From a virus, in the IMG/VR virus record IMGVR_UViG_3300046519_000446, positions 1 through 63,039 of that record: a DNA stretch of 63,039 bases. One strand, given 5' to 3'. Every line of letters begins with the position of its first letter. Within the stretch, counting starts at the first letter, position 1. The notes below the pieces were generated by a model. That model was not told the origin of the DNA. It saw nothing but the letters and a program-made list of their open reading frames with translations, and did not search any database. Positions 14,957 to 23,370 of this stretch are shown here, piece after piece. A program made the position numbers and the translations under genes.

Positions 14957-16669
14957 CTATTGCCACTCCAGCATTTGGCCGTTGGCCGACTTGATGCGCC
15001 ACTTGCCGTCGGGGCCTTGGTCGATCCGCGGGAAGCTGCCCTTGCGGTTGGGGTCTTCGACGTACCAGCCGTCTTTTCCGCGCTTGGCCCCCTCTACCGG
15101 CGGCCTGGTTGGCGGAGTCGGTGTCGAAGCCGCCTTCGCGGCAGAAACGACCCGCTCTGGATCAACGCCATAATCGCTGGCATAGCCTCTATACTCTTGA
15201 GCGATACCGTCGAACCGGTCCTTCTGCGCTTGGTAGAGCGTGTTTGCCTGGCCCGAGAAGTCCTGGCGCTGCTTGGGGTTCAGCAGTTGGCCGCTGAGCG
15301 CCTTGTTGTAGGCGTTGACGACCCGATCCGGAATACCCGCAGCATTTTGTGCGTTGGCGAACTCGCCTTCGCGCACGACCGAGCCGGGGTCGAGCATCTT
15401 CATGAAAGAAAAAACCATCGACATGTCGGCGGCGGCGGAGGGCGGTTTCGTTGCCAGGGATCGGATCTGATTGTACGCGCCCTCGACGGATTTGAACTCC
15501 TTGACCTCGCCCCGGTTGTTGAATTCCTTTCGGAGATCGGCCTCGGCCTTACGCGGTGACGCCTGATTGTTCGGCGTCTGGACGGTGTTGAACGTTCCGT
15601 CGGCCTTTTGTTGCACGATGGTCCCGGGCAGGAAGCCCGCAGCAACGGCCTCTTCTTGGGTCAGGGTGCGCACATCGGCCTTCGGCTTCCCCTGTTGGAG
15701 GACGCGCAGACCGTTCGATCCAGCCGCAGCCGGAGATGTCGCTGCGCTTGGCCCCGGCTCGATATGGACGTGATCGCCCTCGTTTAGAACGTCCATCCCG
15801 GGCAGCTCGCGGCGCAGGTTCTCGGCGTACTGCTTCAGCGGGACGCCAGGGGGAGGGACAACATCCCGGGCTTGGCCGGTGAGGTGGTAGCTGTTGGGCA
15901 CGCCACCCACCTCGGCGTTGTGCTCCGGGGTGCGCAGGCCGCTGGTGACCCGGCCGCCGGTGCTGCCGATCAGTTTTTCAATCGCGCCGAAATCGACCTG
16001 GCCACCGCCGATGCGGGACGGCGGCGGAAGTTGGGCCGGATCGTTCTTGTCCACGACCATGACCGTCGATTCCGGCGAGGCAGTAACGATCTGCGGCGCA
16101 AACGGGGCGCTGGCGACCTCGCGGTTTTGCGGATCGAAACGCTTGCCGCCGGCCGAAAGGGTGAAGGAGCCCTCGCCAGGGTCACGGTTGGTCAGGAGGG
16201 GCTTGGCGCCGGACTGCAGGTCAGCGGTGCTCTTGTAAACGACCTCGTTCGGCTTGGCGACGAACGGAGCGCTGGCGTCGTCTTGGTATTTCCGGACCTT
16301 CAGATAGGGGTCAACGTCCAGGCCGGCCCCGATAGCCGCCATGAGGGCTGCCGAAGGATCGCGAGGACGCGGAGCGGCCTCGGGAGGGCCTCCAGCCTGA
16401 AGCAGTGGCGGTATCGCCAAGCCACCAGGTGCAGTGGGAGCGGCGGAACCTCCGGCCATGGAATCTTCCAGGGCCTTGCGAGCCGCCGCTTGGCGCTGGG
16501 CCGCCCCGCGTTGGGCGGCCAGTTGCCTTAGTTCCGAGGGTGCGTTCGAGTCACCCTGCAGGACGCTGCCAATGGCCGACAGCCGATCAGCCCACGACAA
16601 GCCGCTGTCGGGGTTGACTGTGTTGAACTTGCTCGCCGCCTGGCGGACACTTCCGAACAGACCAGCCAT
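14957..16669 (-). CDS. Internal virion protein with M15-type peptidase domain
   Basis: The protein has 570 residues. Residues about 225-305 carry a D-Ala-D-Ala carboxypeptidase/VanY-like zinc domain: SGLRTPEHN, then SYHLTGQARD with His262 and Asp269, and DHVHIEP with His300 and His302. Flanking regions are low-complexity and helical. The likely role is local opening of the peptidoglycan during DNA injection. The gene sits between two other presumed internal proteins; its start overlaps the upstream stop by one base. Confidence 0.75.
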   Translation of the reverse strand: MAGLFGSVRQAASKFNTVNPDSGLSWADRLSAIGSVLQGDSNAPSELRQLAAQRGAAQRQAAARKALEDSMAGGSAAPTAPGGLAIPPLLQAGGPPEAAPRPRDPSAALMAAIGAGLDVDPYLKVRKYQDDASAPFVAKPNEVVYKSTADLQSGAKPLLTNRDPGEGSFTLSAGGKRFDPQNREVASAPFAPQIVTASPESTVMVVDKNDPAQLPPPSRIGGGQVDFGAIEKLIGSTGGRVTSGLRTPEHNAEVGGVPNSYHLTGQARDVVPPPGVPLKQYAENLRRELPGMDVLNEGDHVHIEPGPSAATSPAAAGSNGLRVLQQGKPKADVRTLTQEEAVAAGFLPGTIVQQKADGTFNTVQTPNNQASPRKAEADLRKEFNNRGEVKEFKSVEGAYNQIRSLATKPPSAAADMSMVFSFMKMLDPGSVVREGEFANAQNAAGIPDRVVNAYNKALSGQLLNPKQRQDFSGQANTLYQAQKDRFDGIAQEYRGYASDYGVDPERVVSAAKAASTPTPPTRPPVEGAKRGKDGWYVEDPNRKGSFPRIDQGPDGKWRIKSANGQMLEWQ

Positions 16670-17424
16670 TAGTGCAGCGCCCCATAATCGACCATCAGGT
16701 AGCCGCTCTCGTGCTCGAAGACGGCGTGCGGGTCGGTCTCGCGGACCTCTTGTGCGATGACGCCGTGGTAGACGGCCGGGTCGCCGATGTACTTGAAGTT
16801 CACCCAGCGGCGGCCCTTGGCGTCGTGGTGGGTGGTCTCGACGTCGGTCTTCAGGCGAAGATCCGAGAACATCGCCGCGACCTGGGCGCCCTGCCCGATC
16901 GCCGCCATGGGGTCGAAGCTCTTGGTCGTCGAGGTCCCGTTGCCGGTCTGGGTGATGTTGCCCTGCACGCCGCCCAGCGTGCCGTTCAGGAGCTGTTGGA
17001 GAAGCAGCGGGTAGTTGTTGGCGGCGGTGTTTTCGTTCGACGCCAGGCCGGCGGCGGTGTTGAAGCCCTGGTTGCGCAGATTGGCGATGAAGCTTTGGGC
17101 GTTGCGGTCGTATTCGCCCTCGGTCAGGGCTTGCTCGACGTTTCGGCCGGTCCCACCGAACGCGCCGGCGCGGATGGCGTCGTCATTGTTGGCGTTGCGG
17201 GCCATGACCCGGGAGCGGTCGTTGTCGCCCAGCGCCGCATCGATGACCTCCGTGGTGTACGGGTTTTGGTACTTGTCGATCTGGTCGCCGGTCAGCGGCG
17301 AATAGGTCGCGCCAGCGAACTTGGCTTGGGCCTGGGCGAAGTTGTCGCGCTGCAGGTTCTGGGTATACGGGTCAAGCGAGCTGGTGGACGTGCTCGACTG
17401 CGTGGTCTTGGATTTCTTACCCAT
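16669..17424 (-). CDS. Internal/tail protein with C-terminal S74-type chaperone domain
   Basis: From ATG 17424 the product has 251 residues. The N-terminal two thirds are Asn/Gln/Thr-rich. The last 65 residues begin with SDLRLKTDVETTHHDAKGR and include YHGVIAQEV, which is the pattern of the peptidase S74 intramolecular chaperone found at the ends of fibres and spikes. An S74 domain on a small protein in the internal-protein block, rather than on the tail fibre, is unusual. Start chosen by the 8-base overlap with the upstream gene; a longer frame exists but is implausible. Confidence 0.65.
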   Translation of the reverse strand: MGKKSKTTQSSTSTSSLDPYTQNLQRDNFAQAQAKFAGATYSPLTGDQIDKYQNPYTTEVIDAALGDNDRSRVMARNANNDDAIRAGAFGGTGRNVEQALTEGEYDRNAQSFIANLRNQGFNTAAGLASNENTAANNYPLLLQQLLNGTLGGVQGNITQTGNGTSTTKSFDPMAAIGQGAQVAAMFSDLRLKTDVETTHHDAKGRRWVNFKYIGDPAVYHGVIAQEVRETDPHAVFEHESGYLMVDYGALH

Positions 17425-17707
17425 GACGCTTGAACATCCTCGTTCCGTCCCGCTCGTAACCGAACCGGGAAAACACCCTCGACCAGCCGCGCCGGCCGTC
17501 GAGTTCAATCCATTTGCAGCCCGACGCCCAGGCGAAGGCCTCGACGCTCTCGCGCATGGCCAGCAGACCCCTCAGGGAACCACCAGCGGCCCAGATGTGC
17601 AGGGCCGGGCCAGGGATGTACTCCGTGACCCCCCCGCACCCCTCGCCGGGCCACAGATGCGCGGTTCCGGCCCGCACGCGCCGCTCAATCTCGTCAATGG
17701 CATCCAT
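17417..17707 (-). CDS. Conserved phage protein of the GNAT-like podovirus type
   Basis: The recognisable part includes AGTAHLWPGEGCGGVTEY, then LHIWAAGGSLRGLL, WASGCKWIELDGRRGW and a closing GY motif, a pattern I associate with a small acetyltransferase-like protein encoded near portal/tail genes of podoviruses. The first ATG in a sensible position is 17707 (96 residues), but the similarity appears to begin about 25 codons earlier (WERCRPHLEAAV), where no ATG, GTG or TTG is in frame. Translation may begin at a CTG or be coupled to the upstream gene. Confidence 0.6.
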   Translation of the reverse strand: MDAIDEIERRVRAGTAHLWPGEGCGGVTEYIPGPALHIWAAGGSLRGLLAMRESVEAFAWASGCKWIELDGRRGWSRVFSRFGYERDGTRMFKRHG

Positions 17708-17766
17708 GTCTGGACCGCCGTCCGCGACCGCCGCCTCGAGGTGTGGCCGACAGCGCTCCCAAACGG

Positions 17767-17979
17767 TCAGGGCAGCGCGGTCCAGGTCGGCACCCCGGAG
17801 ACGATGGTCAGCGCGCCCCTCACCCCGGTCACGGTGTCGGTCATGATCAGGCTCTCCGGAGGCGAGACCTCGATGTCCTGGCCGCGCTTTCGGTTCTGTT
17901 GGTCGGCCTGGCTGATCATCAGCCGGGCCTGGGACTCGTTCTCGGCGTTGTATCCAGGCTGGGGGCGCGGCAGGTTCAT
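17767..17979 (-). CDS. Hypothetical small structural-region protein
   Basis: The protein has 70 residues: a Pro/Asn-rich start (MNLPRPQPGYNAENESQARL), a charged helix and a C-terminal hydrophobic strand pair. The ATG overlaps the stop of the upstream tail accessory gene by four bases. No known family. Confidence 0.55.
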   Translation of the reverse strand: MNLPRPQPGYNAENESQARLMISQADQQNRKRGQDIEVSPPESLIMTDTVTGVRGALTIVSGVPTWTALP

Positions 17980-19445
17980 CGCTTACCCCCTGACCGAGCG
18001 TCGTACCGGAAGGATCCGACCCGGAAATCGGCGTTGTCGTCGGCGGTGTAGAGCACACTGACCTGACGGCCCGTGATGCGCACGTCGGTTGGGCTGGCCA
18101 TGGTATAGGGGCCATGGATCGTCTCGGCCGCGTTAGGATAGAACCGGGTCTTGAGCGTCACCGCGACGTCGCCCGCATTGCGCTCGTCGGGGATGATGCG
18201 CATGACTGAGACGACATTGTCGCCCTGGCCCAACTCAAACGGCCCGGACTGCGCGAAGGGCTGGGCGCCGTGGTGGTTGACCCCGCGCTCGTGGTCCCAG
18301 ACCTGGCCGTCCAGATCGACCATCAGTGGATAGGGGAACACGCCCCGATCGATGCCGCAGGTCCGATCCATCAGCCCGAAGGTCCAGTGTCCCTCGCGGT
18401 AGTTGATCGTCACATACCGGTCGATATCCACGCTGGCGTTTGAGCAATAGTACCAGCTAATCTCGCCGAACGAGGAGTTGTGAAGCGCGAAAACCTTGGA
18501 GCCTTGGGACAGGTTGATGTCCGAAAACACGTAGTCGTGGACGTCACATTCAACCGGCTCGACGAAGCCATTGTAACGGAAGAAGCCGTTCAGGCCCATC
18601 CACATGACCTGGGAGTCTGTCGCCGCGACGGCCTGCTGGGAGATCACGCCACATCCTGAGCCAGCCCTGGTGTATCCGTAGACGTAGGGCTGACCTAGGA
18701 AGGTGGCGAGCCACACGTCCACATCCGTGAACAGCAGGGTTCCGCCATTGACGCGCTTGCCGCTCATCAGGCGACCCGTGGTCTGTAGCTGTTGGCGACG
18801 GGCGTAGTTAGTGGTCGTCTCCGTCCAAATGGTGTTGTCCTCCAGGTCGGAGTTGCGCACCAGGCGGGGATCGCCATCAGCCCCCAGGGCCAACATAATC
18901 CGCTCGGCCGTCACGACTAGCGCGCGTGCTGGGGGCGCTCCCGTGATCGGACCCGCCACGGCGGACGTGTTCGGCGGCCACTCATAGATGACCTGGTCGT
19001 CGGCCGTGCAGCCCACGAGATTTTCGCCCCAGGTGTCCAGGCTCCACACCGTCGCGTCGATCGCCTCGGAGGACGGGATCGGGCCGCCGAACACGCCTGC
19101 ACCAAACGCGCCGGAGCCAAAGCCGCCGCCGGCAATGGCGTCGGGACGCCCCGGCGTGTAGGTAACCGGCGTGATGTCCGTCACAACGCCAGAAATCGTC
19201 ATGGCATAGAGCTTGGAATGGGTACCCACGCCGGCCCAACTCGTATTGGAGTTGTCCTTCCACGCGATGGCGCAGCGGGCTTTTCCGGTCAGCGTGGTCG
19301 ATGATCTGGTGGACCAGCCGCCCACGGGCCGAGCCTCGCCCGAGAACCAGCGCCACAGGTTTGCCGAGTACCAGCGACCTCGGCTCAAATACTCCGTTCC
19401 GGCCCTGACGATGCCGGGGGGGATGTCCAGGGTGATCAGGGGCAT
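17976..19445 (-). CDS. P22 gp10-like tail accessory (DNA stabilisation) protein
   Basis: From ATG 19445 the product has 489 residues and starts MPLITLDIPPGIVRAGTEYLSRGRWYSANLWRW, split here by eye into the family's hallmark LDIPPG and RGRWYSANL segments. The body contains repeated beta blades (VATDSQVMWMGLNGFFRY; YREGHWTFG), as in the P22 gp10/phage stabilisation family, which plugs the portal and supports tail fibres. It lies downstream of the adaptor gene, as in other podoviruses. Confidence 0.75.
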   Translation of the reverse strand: MPLITLDIPPGIVRAGTEYLSRGRWYSANLWRWFSGEARPVGGWSTRSSTTLTGKARCAIAWKDNSNTSWAGVGTHSKLYAMTISGVVTDITPVTYTPGRPDAIAGGGFGSGAFGAGVFGGPIPSSEAIDATVWSLDTWGENLVGCTADDQVIYEWPPNTSAVAGPITGAPPARALVVTAERIMLALGADGDPRLVRNSDLEDNTIWTETTTNYARRQQLQTTGRLMSGKRVNGGTLLFTDVDVWLATFLGQPYVYGYTRAGSGCGVISQQAVAATDSQVMWMGLNGFFRYNGFVEPVECDVHDYVFSDINLSQGSKVFALHNSSFGEISWYYCSNASVDIDRYVTINYREGHWTFGLMDRTCGIDRGVFPYPLMVDLDGQVWDHERGVNHHGAQPFAQSGPFELGQGDNVVSVMRIIPDERNAGDVAVTLKTRFYPNAAETIHGPYTMASPTDVRITGRQVSVLYTADDNADFRVGSFRYDARSGGKR

Positions 19446-19452
19446 CGGCGAC

Positions 19453-19773
19453 CTAGGTGCCCGTGTAGGTGAGTTCGACCGAGGCCGTGGCAACGGCGCC
19501 TGCGCCATCGGTGACAGTCAGGACCCCCGTGCCGGTTCGCACTTCTCCAGGATCCATGAACGAGGCGCGGAAGGTGCCTACGCTTATGACGGCGTTCAGG
19601 ACCGAAAAACCGGTCGGCGGATCCCAAAGATATGCGTATGGCGCCGTTCCGCCGGTTACCGTGCTTCCGATCGGAGCGCCAGTGACCGTTCCCGACCCGG
19701 TGGCGCTCTGGCTCGACACCGAGAGCGCAACCCGCAGCTTTGCAAAGCCGATCACCGCCATGCATCCGGTCAT
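19453..19773 (-). CDS. Ig/PKD-like domain protein (decoration or tail)
   Basis: From ATG 19773 the product has 106 residues and consists of one beta-sandwich with VTGGTAPYAYLWDPPTG and a closing GVLTVTDGAGAVATASVEL, as in PKD/Ig-like repeats. Such domains decorate phage capsids and tails and bind surfaces weakly. The start overlaps the stop of the upstream fibre-like gene (TGATG). Confidence 0.65.
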   Translation of the reverse strand: MTGCMAVIGFAKLRVALSVSSQSATGSGTVTGAPIGSTVTGGTAPYAYLWDPPTGFSVLNAVISVGTFRASFMDPGEVRTGTGVLTVTDGAGAVATASVELTYTGT

Positions 19774-20318
19774 CAGGAGACGCCCGATCCCTGGACAAAC
19801 CACTTGTCGGTGTCGAACTTGATGAGTGACGCCATCGCCGCGGCCGCCAGCGAGCGGTTGGCGTTGGTCGCGACGCCGCCCAAATAGAGCTCCACGCCCG
19901 CGCCCCTGGTCAGGGTGATGACACCCCCGGTGGGGATGTTCAACAGGACGATCACAGTCCCAACCGGAGCGGCGACCGAGGAGTTTGGCGGGATTGTCCA
20001 AGCATGAGCCGACCCAGACGTATGAACAACGCTGCGGCCCTGATCGGAGAGCACGAACGTGTAGTCCGCCGCCACAGCGTTCTGGGGCGCGCCCTTGAAG
20101 CCGGCGACCGCAGCGCTCGACGAGCCGAGGATGGGCAAGACGATATCACCAGTCATCGTCCCGCCGGCCCTGGCAAGGTAGTTGGTCGTCACCAGATCGG
20201 CGTTGGTCTTCACGCGCGCGTCGATGGCCTGAACCATCGTGGTGTGGATGCCACCCCAGGTGTCGACGTCACCGCCGTTGTCTGGGTATTCCCAGCCATA
20301 GTTCGTGGTCGTGCCCAT
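19773..20318 (-). CDS. Fibre-like structural protein
   Basis: The protein has 181 residues. It begins with NYGWEYPDNGGDVDTWGGI, seen at the start of many phage head or tail fibre proteins, and has a AGGTMTGDI motif, then a beta-rich C-terminus. It is probably a short fibre or fibre-attachment protein. Overlaps neighbours by one base on each side. Confidence 0.6.
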   Translation of the reverse strand: MGTTTNYGWEYPDNGGDVDTWGGIHTTMVQAIDARVKTNADLVTTNYLARAGGTMTGDIVLPILGSSSAAVAGFKGAPQNAVAADYTFVLSDQGRSVVHTSGSAHAWTIPPNSSVAAPVGTVIVLLNIPTGGVITLTRGAGVELYLGGVATNANRSLAAAAMASLIKFDTDKWFVQGSGVS

Positions 20319-20935
20319 CAGTCAGCCACTCCCGAGCGGGTCTGCAGGCTTGCCCCAAGGCTTTGGCGGCGGCCTGCGTTGTTGATGGTGTCGATGGCCT
20401 GGTCGAAGAGGCTCGACCAAACCGCGACGCGGGGGTCGTCCTGCAGAAACGGCGCGCTGTGCTTGAGGGCGCCGTAGAGGTAGGCCGCCGGGTACTGCTC
20501 CAGCACCCAGTTGGTCCCGTTTTCGCTCAGAAGGCAGATCTTGGACCGGTAGCGCAGCCTGCCCGTCACAGGATCTGCGTCATCGTCTGGGAAGGGCGAG
20601 AAGACGAACTTGCCGCCCGCAATGGTGTATTTGTGCGGGACGCCATTGGCCGCGATGGGCTCATCGTCCATCTGCTCCATGGTGATGAACTTGAGGCTGC
20701 GGACGCAGTCGCTATTGATCCGCAGCGACAGGACGCCGTCGAAGTCGCATGGCTTGCTCAGCGTCTCGCCTGTGATCGAGACCGTCTTGACCACCACCAT
20801 GTCAGGATGATCGACGCGCTCGGTGATCTCGGCTTCAGCCAGGGTGATGAAGTCCGGGACCTGCGCCGTCAGGTCGGCCCGGTTCAGCCAATCGGCGACG
20901 GAGGTCTTGAGGGCGCCATAGCTGGTGAAGCTCAT
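20318..20935 (-). CDS. Head-tail adaptor protein
   Basis: The protein has 205 residues. YGALKTSVADWLNR, the LAEAEITERVD helix and EQYPAAYLYGALKHSAPFL match the podovirus adaptor family, similar in role to P22 gp4 or T7 gp11, that forms the ring below the portal. Context (between capsid and tail accessory genes) agrees. Confidence 0.7.
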   Translation of the reverse strand: MSFTSYGALKTSVADWLNRADLTAQVPDFITLAEAEITERVDHPDMVVVKTVSITGETLSKPCDFDGVLSLRINSDCVRSLKFITMEQMDDEPIAANGVPHKYTIAGGKFVFSPFPDDDADPVTGRLRYRSKICLLSENGTNWVLEQYPAAYLYGALKHSAPFLQDDPRVAVWSSLFDQAIDTINNAGRRQSLGASLQTRSGVAD

Positions 20936-20937
20936 GG

Positions 20938-21285
20938 CTACCTCATCACGCCATTGGACACGCCCAATGTGCCGGGGGCGGTGCGCAGATAGGCGTAGTC
21001 TGGGTCGTTCAGCCGACGCATCAGCTTGTCGCCGTAGAGGTCAGGCCGGAACGCATCCCAGCCCTCCTCTGCCAGCCACTTGTTGCGCAGGATGGTCGGG
21101 ATGGTGGCCACGCGCCGCATTTCGCGGGTCGGCGTGTAGCCGTCGTTCTCGTTGGCCAGCGCCTTGTTGCGCTCCAGGACCGGCGTGGTGTCCTGAGTGC
21201 TGTGGATCAGATACTCGCCGCTCCCGACGTCTTCCCAGTCGTGGCGCACGCCGGCGCCCGACGTGAGCAGGTGCCGGCGCGACAT
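20938..21285 (-). CDS. Hypothetical structural-module protein
   Basis: From ATG 21285, which overlaps the upstream stop (TGATG), the product has 115 residues, basic and aromatic, with TPTREMRRVATIPTILRNKWLAEE as its most distinctive part. Proteins of this kind recur between capsid and adaptor genes of podoviruses but have no known role. Confidence 0.6.
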   Translation of the reverse strand: MSRRHLLTSGAGVRHDWEDVGSGEYLIHSTQDTTPVLERNKALANENDGYTPTREMRRVATIPTILRNKWLAEEGWDAFRPDLYGDKLMRRLNDPDYAYLRTAPGTLGVSNGVMR

Positions 21286-21791
21286 CAGAGGATTTCCACC
21301 AGGAAGCGATCCTCCAAGGCCTTGGCGATCGGCTCCGGAATGGAGAATTCCTCCTTCCACTCATAGTAGGCCTCGCCAATGCCTGGCACGTGCTTGCCCA
21401 TGGAGATCTTGCCGTCACCCTGCTTGGTGACCCGCACCTTCACGCTCTCGATAGGGTCGGGAACGCCGGCGGCTGCCCGCTGGCGAGCGGCGCGGATCCG
21501 CAGTTCTGCGTCGGCGGCCTGTTGTTCCGCGACGCGCTCGTTGTTGGTCTTCAGCAGTTCCGGCGGGATATTGGAGTCCGGCACGGGGGTGGCGGCGATC
21601 TCGCGCGCCACGGCCTGTGTTGCGGCGCGTACGGCCAGGTCCTCGTCGTTCGCAGGCTCGGGGACGGGCGGGATGAAGCTGGCGGTCGTGGCCAACCCTT
21701 CCGGAGCAGCACTCTGGCCCGTGGCCAGTTTGGCGGCGCGGGCGGCGCGGGCGATAGCCATACGCTCTTGGGCGGGGGTGGGTTCGGTCAT
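21285..21791 (-). CDS. Hypothetical helical protein
   Basis: From ATG 21791 the product has 168 residues, Ala-rich, with an N-terminal helix (AQERMAIARAARAAKL), a long Ala/Arg-rich coiled segment and a C-terminal domain (EAYYEWKEEFSIPEPIAKALEDRFLVEIL). An upstream in-frame start at 21878 would overlap the HNH gene and is not preferred. Function unknown. Confidence 0.55.
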   Translation of the reverse strand: MTEPTPAQERMAIARAARAAKLATGQSAAPEGLATTASFIPPVPEPANDEDLAVRAATQAVAREIAATPVPDSNIPPELLKTNNERVAEQQAADAELRIRAARQRAAAGVPDPIESVKVRVTKQGDGKISMGKHVPGIGEAYYEWKEEFSIPEPIAKALEDRFLVEIL

Positions 21792-21859
21792 GGAGCGTCC
21801 AAAGAAAAGGGGCGATCCGAAGACCGCCCCTGCTGGAGTTTTGAGGATGCCGGACCCTT

Positions 21860-22354
21860 TCAGGTCACGTGTCGCCACGTCTTTCCGATTAAGATCGCCT
21901 CGACGGTCTTGCGGTGGACGCCGAACTGTTCCCCGAGCGAAGCCGCCCCATGCGAAGCATGGACGCGGATGTAGCGGACGCTGTCATCGTTGAGCTTGGC
22001 AAGGGCGGATGCCACGCCGCGAGCGGCGCCAACAACGCGCCGGCCCTTACGATCCATGTCGTCCATGTTCTCCTTGGGAGTTCCTAAGGAGAGGTGTTTT
22101 GGGTTAACGCAGAGGGGGTTGTCGCAGGAGTGCATGACCAGAAGGCCGTCGGGGATCTCTCCCTTGTGCAGCAGGTAGGACGCCCGGTGGGCACCCATCC
22201 GCTTTCCAAGAACTCGAATGATCCCGTAGCGTTTTCCAGTGCCCCTCCAAAGCCAACATTCATCATCCGCGCCGCGCGAAACAAAATCCCACAGCTTGTC
22301 GCTAAGCGGTCTATTGCGGCGACGGGGATTAGCGTCAGCGTTCGAGGTATGCAT
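21860..22354 (-). CDS. HNH endonuclease, probable free-standing homing nuclease
   Basis: The protein has 164 residues. A domain with CWLWRGTG, HRASYLLHKGEIP, LLVMHSCDNPLCVNPKHL shows the Cys/His zinc loop and the HNH core typical of HNH_3 homing nucleases. A C-terminal HTH-like part (GAASLGEQFGVHRKTVEAIL) would read DNA. It sits between the major capsid gene and the next structural gene with its own spacing, as expected of a selfish free-standing nuclease. Confidence 0.85.
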   Translation of the reverse strand: MHTSNADANPRRRNRPLSDKLWDFVSRGADDECWLWRGTGKRYGIIRVLGKRMGAHRASYLLHKGEIPDGLLVMHSCDNPLCVNPKHLSLGTPKENMDDMDRKGRRVVGAARGVASALAKLNDDSVRYIRVHASHGAASLGEQFGVHRKTVEAILIGKTWRHVT

Positions 22355-22410
22355 AGGTTCTCCAGAAGAGTGTTCCTGGAGAACCTAGCACAACTTCGAC
22401 TATTCCTCCA

Positions 22411-23370
22411 CTACAGAAGGTCAGCGACGACTGCACCGCCAAGCTGATTCCTACACACCAAGGTCTTCTCCATGGTCATCAGGAAGCGCTCGTTGTCGCC
22501 GGTCTTGGCCAGCGGCGTGGACTTCAGACCGTCCAGCGTCGCCACCGCCCACATCTTCGGGTCGATGAACAGCGCATCACGGCTGAGCGCCGCGTACGGG
22601 TGCGGGATCAGGGTGATGGCCCCGAAGTCCGACACGTAGACGTCGGCAGCGGCGGTGATGGTCGCCAGGGCGTTGCCGCGCACTTCGCTGCGGATGTCGG
22701 CGATACCGGTGAACGCCGAGAACTGCTGCTTGTGCGTGCCGTCCAGATAGCACTGGCTCAGCATGGCGCCGTTGGAGAACGCCGTGGCCAGCACGCCCTT
22801 GACCAGAGTCTCGGTGAAGGTGCGCTGGGTGCCGTTGGTGGCCGCGGCGACGGTGCCGCCGGAGAAGCCGCCGTTCGAGCCGCCCGAACCGCGCGAGACG
22901 TTGGTGGTGAGCCACGCCAGAGCGCCGGCCGACTTGCGGGTGGTGGCGCCCGATTCCGCGACAGAGGCGTAGTTGCCGACGAAGCGCTTTTCAGCGTCAC
23001 GGCGGATTTCCAGGCCCTTCAGCATCTTCTGGCGAGCCAGTTCGCTGTCGCGGCCAGCCTTGTCGACCACTTCCTGGGTGCGCGAGACGCCGCCCTTTTT
23101 GGTGAAGATCTGGCAGCGGTTGCCGACGCGGGTCGTCAGGTTGGCGGCGTCCAGCGAGGAGACGTCATCCCCTTCCAGGGCGGCGTTGGTCTCGTCGGCG
23201 GCGGCCAGGTTCTCAGTCTGCCATTCATGGAAAATGTTGGTGGCCTTGGCGGTGCCGATGTTGCTCGACAGCGGGGTCGACTCCGGAGCGACGCGATAGA
23301 TCACGTTCTCCAGGTCTTCGCGGATGCCGATGTTGTTGACGGAGGTGACGGTGTTCGTGGGAGCGGTCAT
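22411..23370 (-). CDS. Major capsid protein (DUF5309/SU10-like)
   Basis: The protein has 319 residues. TNTVTSVNNIGIREDLENVIYRVAPESTPL, here recognised in pieces, and FHEWQTENLAA are the N-terminal signature of the SU10/DUF5309 major capsid family; the rest (TRVGNRCQIFTKKGGVSRTQ, LSRDALFIDPKMWAVA) also fits an HK97-like shell protein. It follows the scaffold gene with a four-base overlap (23367-23370). Confidence 0.85.
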   Translation of the reverse strand: MTAPTNTVTSVNNIGIREDLENVIYRVAPESTPLSSNIGTAKATNIFHEWQTENLAAADETNAALEGDDVSSLDAANLTTRVGNRCQIFTKKGGVSRTQEVVDKAGRDSELARQKMLKGLEIRRDAEKRFVGNYASVAESGATTRKSAGALAWLTTNVSRGSGGSNGGFSGGTVAAATNGTQRTFTETLVKGVLATAFSNGAMLSQCYLDGTHKQQFSAFTGIADIRSEVRGNALATITAAADVYVSDFGAITLIPHPYAALSRDALFIDPKMWAVATLDGLKSTPLAKTGDNERFLMTMEKTLVCRNQLGGAVVADLL

